Origin: Pseudomonadota bacterium
Lineage (GTDB): Bacteria > Cyanobacteriota > Vampirovibrionia > LMEP-6097
Direction of reading: 5' to 3'
Assembly (NCBI GenBank): GCA_009924885.1
Contig: RFQS01000132.1
Span: forward strand, 1 to 6,313
Length of the DNA: 6,313 nucleotides
Shown: in pieces, positions 6,219 through 6,313 of the stretch
Position numbering within the stretch: the first letter of the stretch is position 1
Layout of the letters: each line of letters begins with the position of its first letter
Made by a program: the position numbers and the translations under genes
Notes under the pieces: model-generated
The model's input: only the letters and a program-made list of their open reading frames with translations
Databases searched by the model: none
What the model was told of the DNA's origin: nothing

Positions 6219-6313
6219 GGGCTGTCTCATTCTAAAAATCAAGAGATTTTAGGAAATTTTTGAAAGATAATTTGTTCTCTAAAGTCATCATTCCATCCAG
6301 AGACCTGTCTTTT
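6219..6313. mobile_element. Possible insertion-sequence end, continuing past the window
   Basis: GGGCTGTCTCAT (6219-6230) looks like the terminal inverted repeat seen on several IS families related to IS4, IS5 and IS1182, which commonly begin GGGGCTGTCTCA or similar. A minus-strand open frame stops just inside it, the usual arrangement for a transposase 3' end. The opposite terminus and any target-site duplication would be outside the window, so the family cannot be named. Confidence 0.4.
6232..6312 (-). CDS. Possible 3' end of a transposase gene (partial)
   Basis: The minus-strand frame enters from the right edge and gives 26 codons (KDRSLDGMMTLENKLSFKN, then FLKSLDF) before a TAG one base away from the putative inverted repeat. 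The peptide is too short to place in a family, and no catalytic residues are included. Another minus-strand frame over the same stretch (RQVSGWNDDFREQIIF...) is also open as far as a TGA, so the frame choice rests only on the stop lying next to the repeat. If the IS reading is wrong, this may be non-coding. Confidence 0.28.
   Translation of the reverse strand, partial: KDRSLDGMMTLENKLSFKNFLKSLDF

Overview
The window is AT-rich bacterial DNA (roughly one third G+C by eye). It holds four co-directional plus-strand genes followed by a convergent minus-strand pair, with repeat and probable insertion-sequence material at the right. From left to right: the C-terminal part of an HglS/YdcJ-type (DUF1338) 2-oxoadipate dioxygenase/decarboxylase running in from outside; a GT39/ArnT-like membrane glycosyltransferase; a cytosolic GH15 glucoamylase-like protein; and a small exported protein of unknown function. 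Gaps of 12, 65 and 9 bp suggest one transcription unit, or two if the 65-bp gap holds a promoter. On the opposite strand, crtZ (beta-carotene hydroxylase) and crtYcd (heterodimer-type lycopene cyclase fused in one chain) are 26 bp apart. They would turn lycopene into beta-carotene and then zeaxanthin. The desaturase and phytoene synthase genes are not in the window and could lie beyond the right edge.

The most unusual content is a repeat of about 120 bp present twice in the same orientation (4660-4782 and 6035-6158), bracketing the crtYcd-crtZ pair. An almost identical core of about 87 bp is enclosed by inverted arms. The arms differ completely between the two copies, yet within each copy they are complementary to each other. 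In the left copy the arms contain the stop codons of both convergent genes, so both proteins end in the same Leu-Gly-Val-stop. The core carries a hairpin whose stem is kept while its loop changes, and an imperfect internal duplication. Read on the minus strand, the right copy gives an open frame recalling the peptides encoded by Rickettsia palindromic elements. That frame runs on out of the repeat and overlaps the start of crtZ.

The taxonomy is not settled by this sequence. The fused CrtYcd, the CrtZ and the small exported protein look like the carotenoid neighbourhood of Bacteroidota, and none of the five gene starts in the window has a clear Shine-Dalgarno site, which also fits that phylum. 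The repeat, however, recalls palindromic elements of Rickettsiales. An AT-rich, possibly host-associated bacterium with transferred carotenoid genes is a reasonable guess, but only a guess. The right end shows what may be the terminus of an insertion sequence continuing outside the window.
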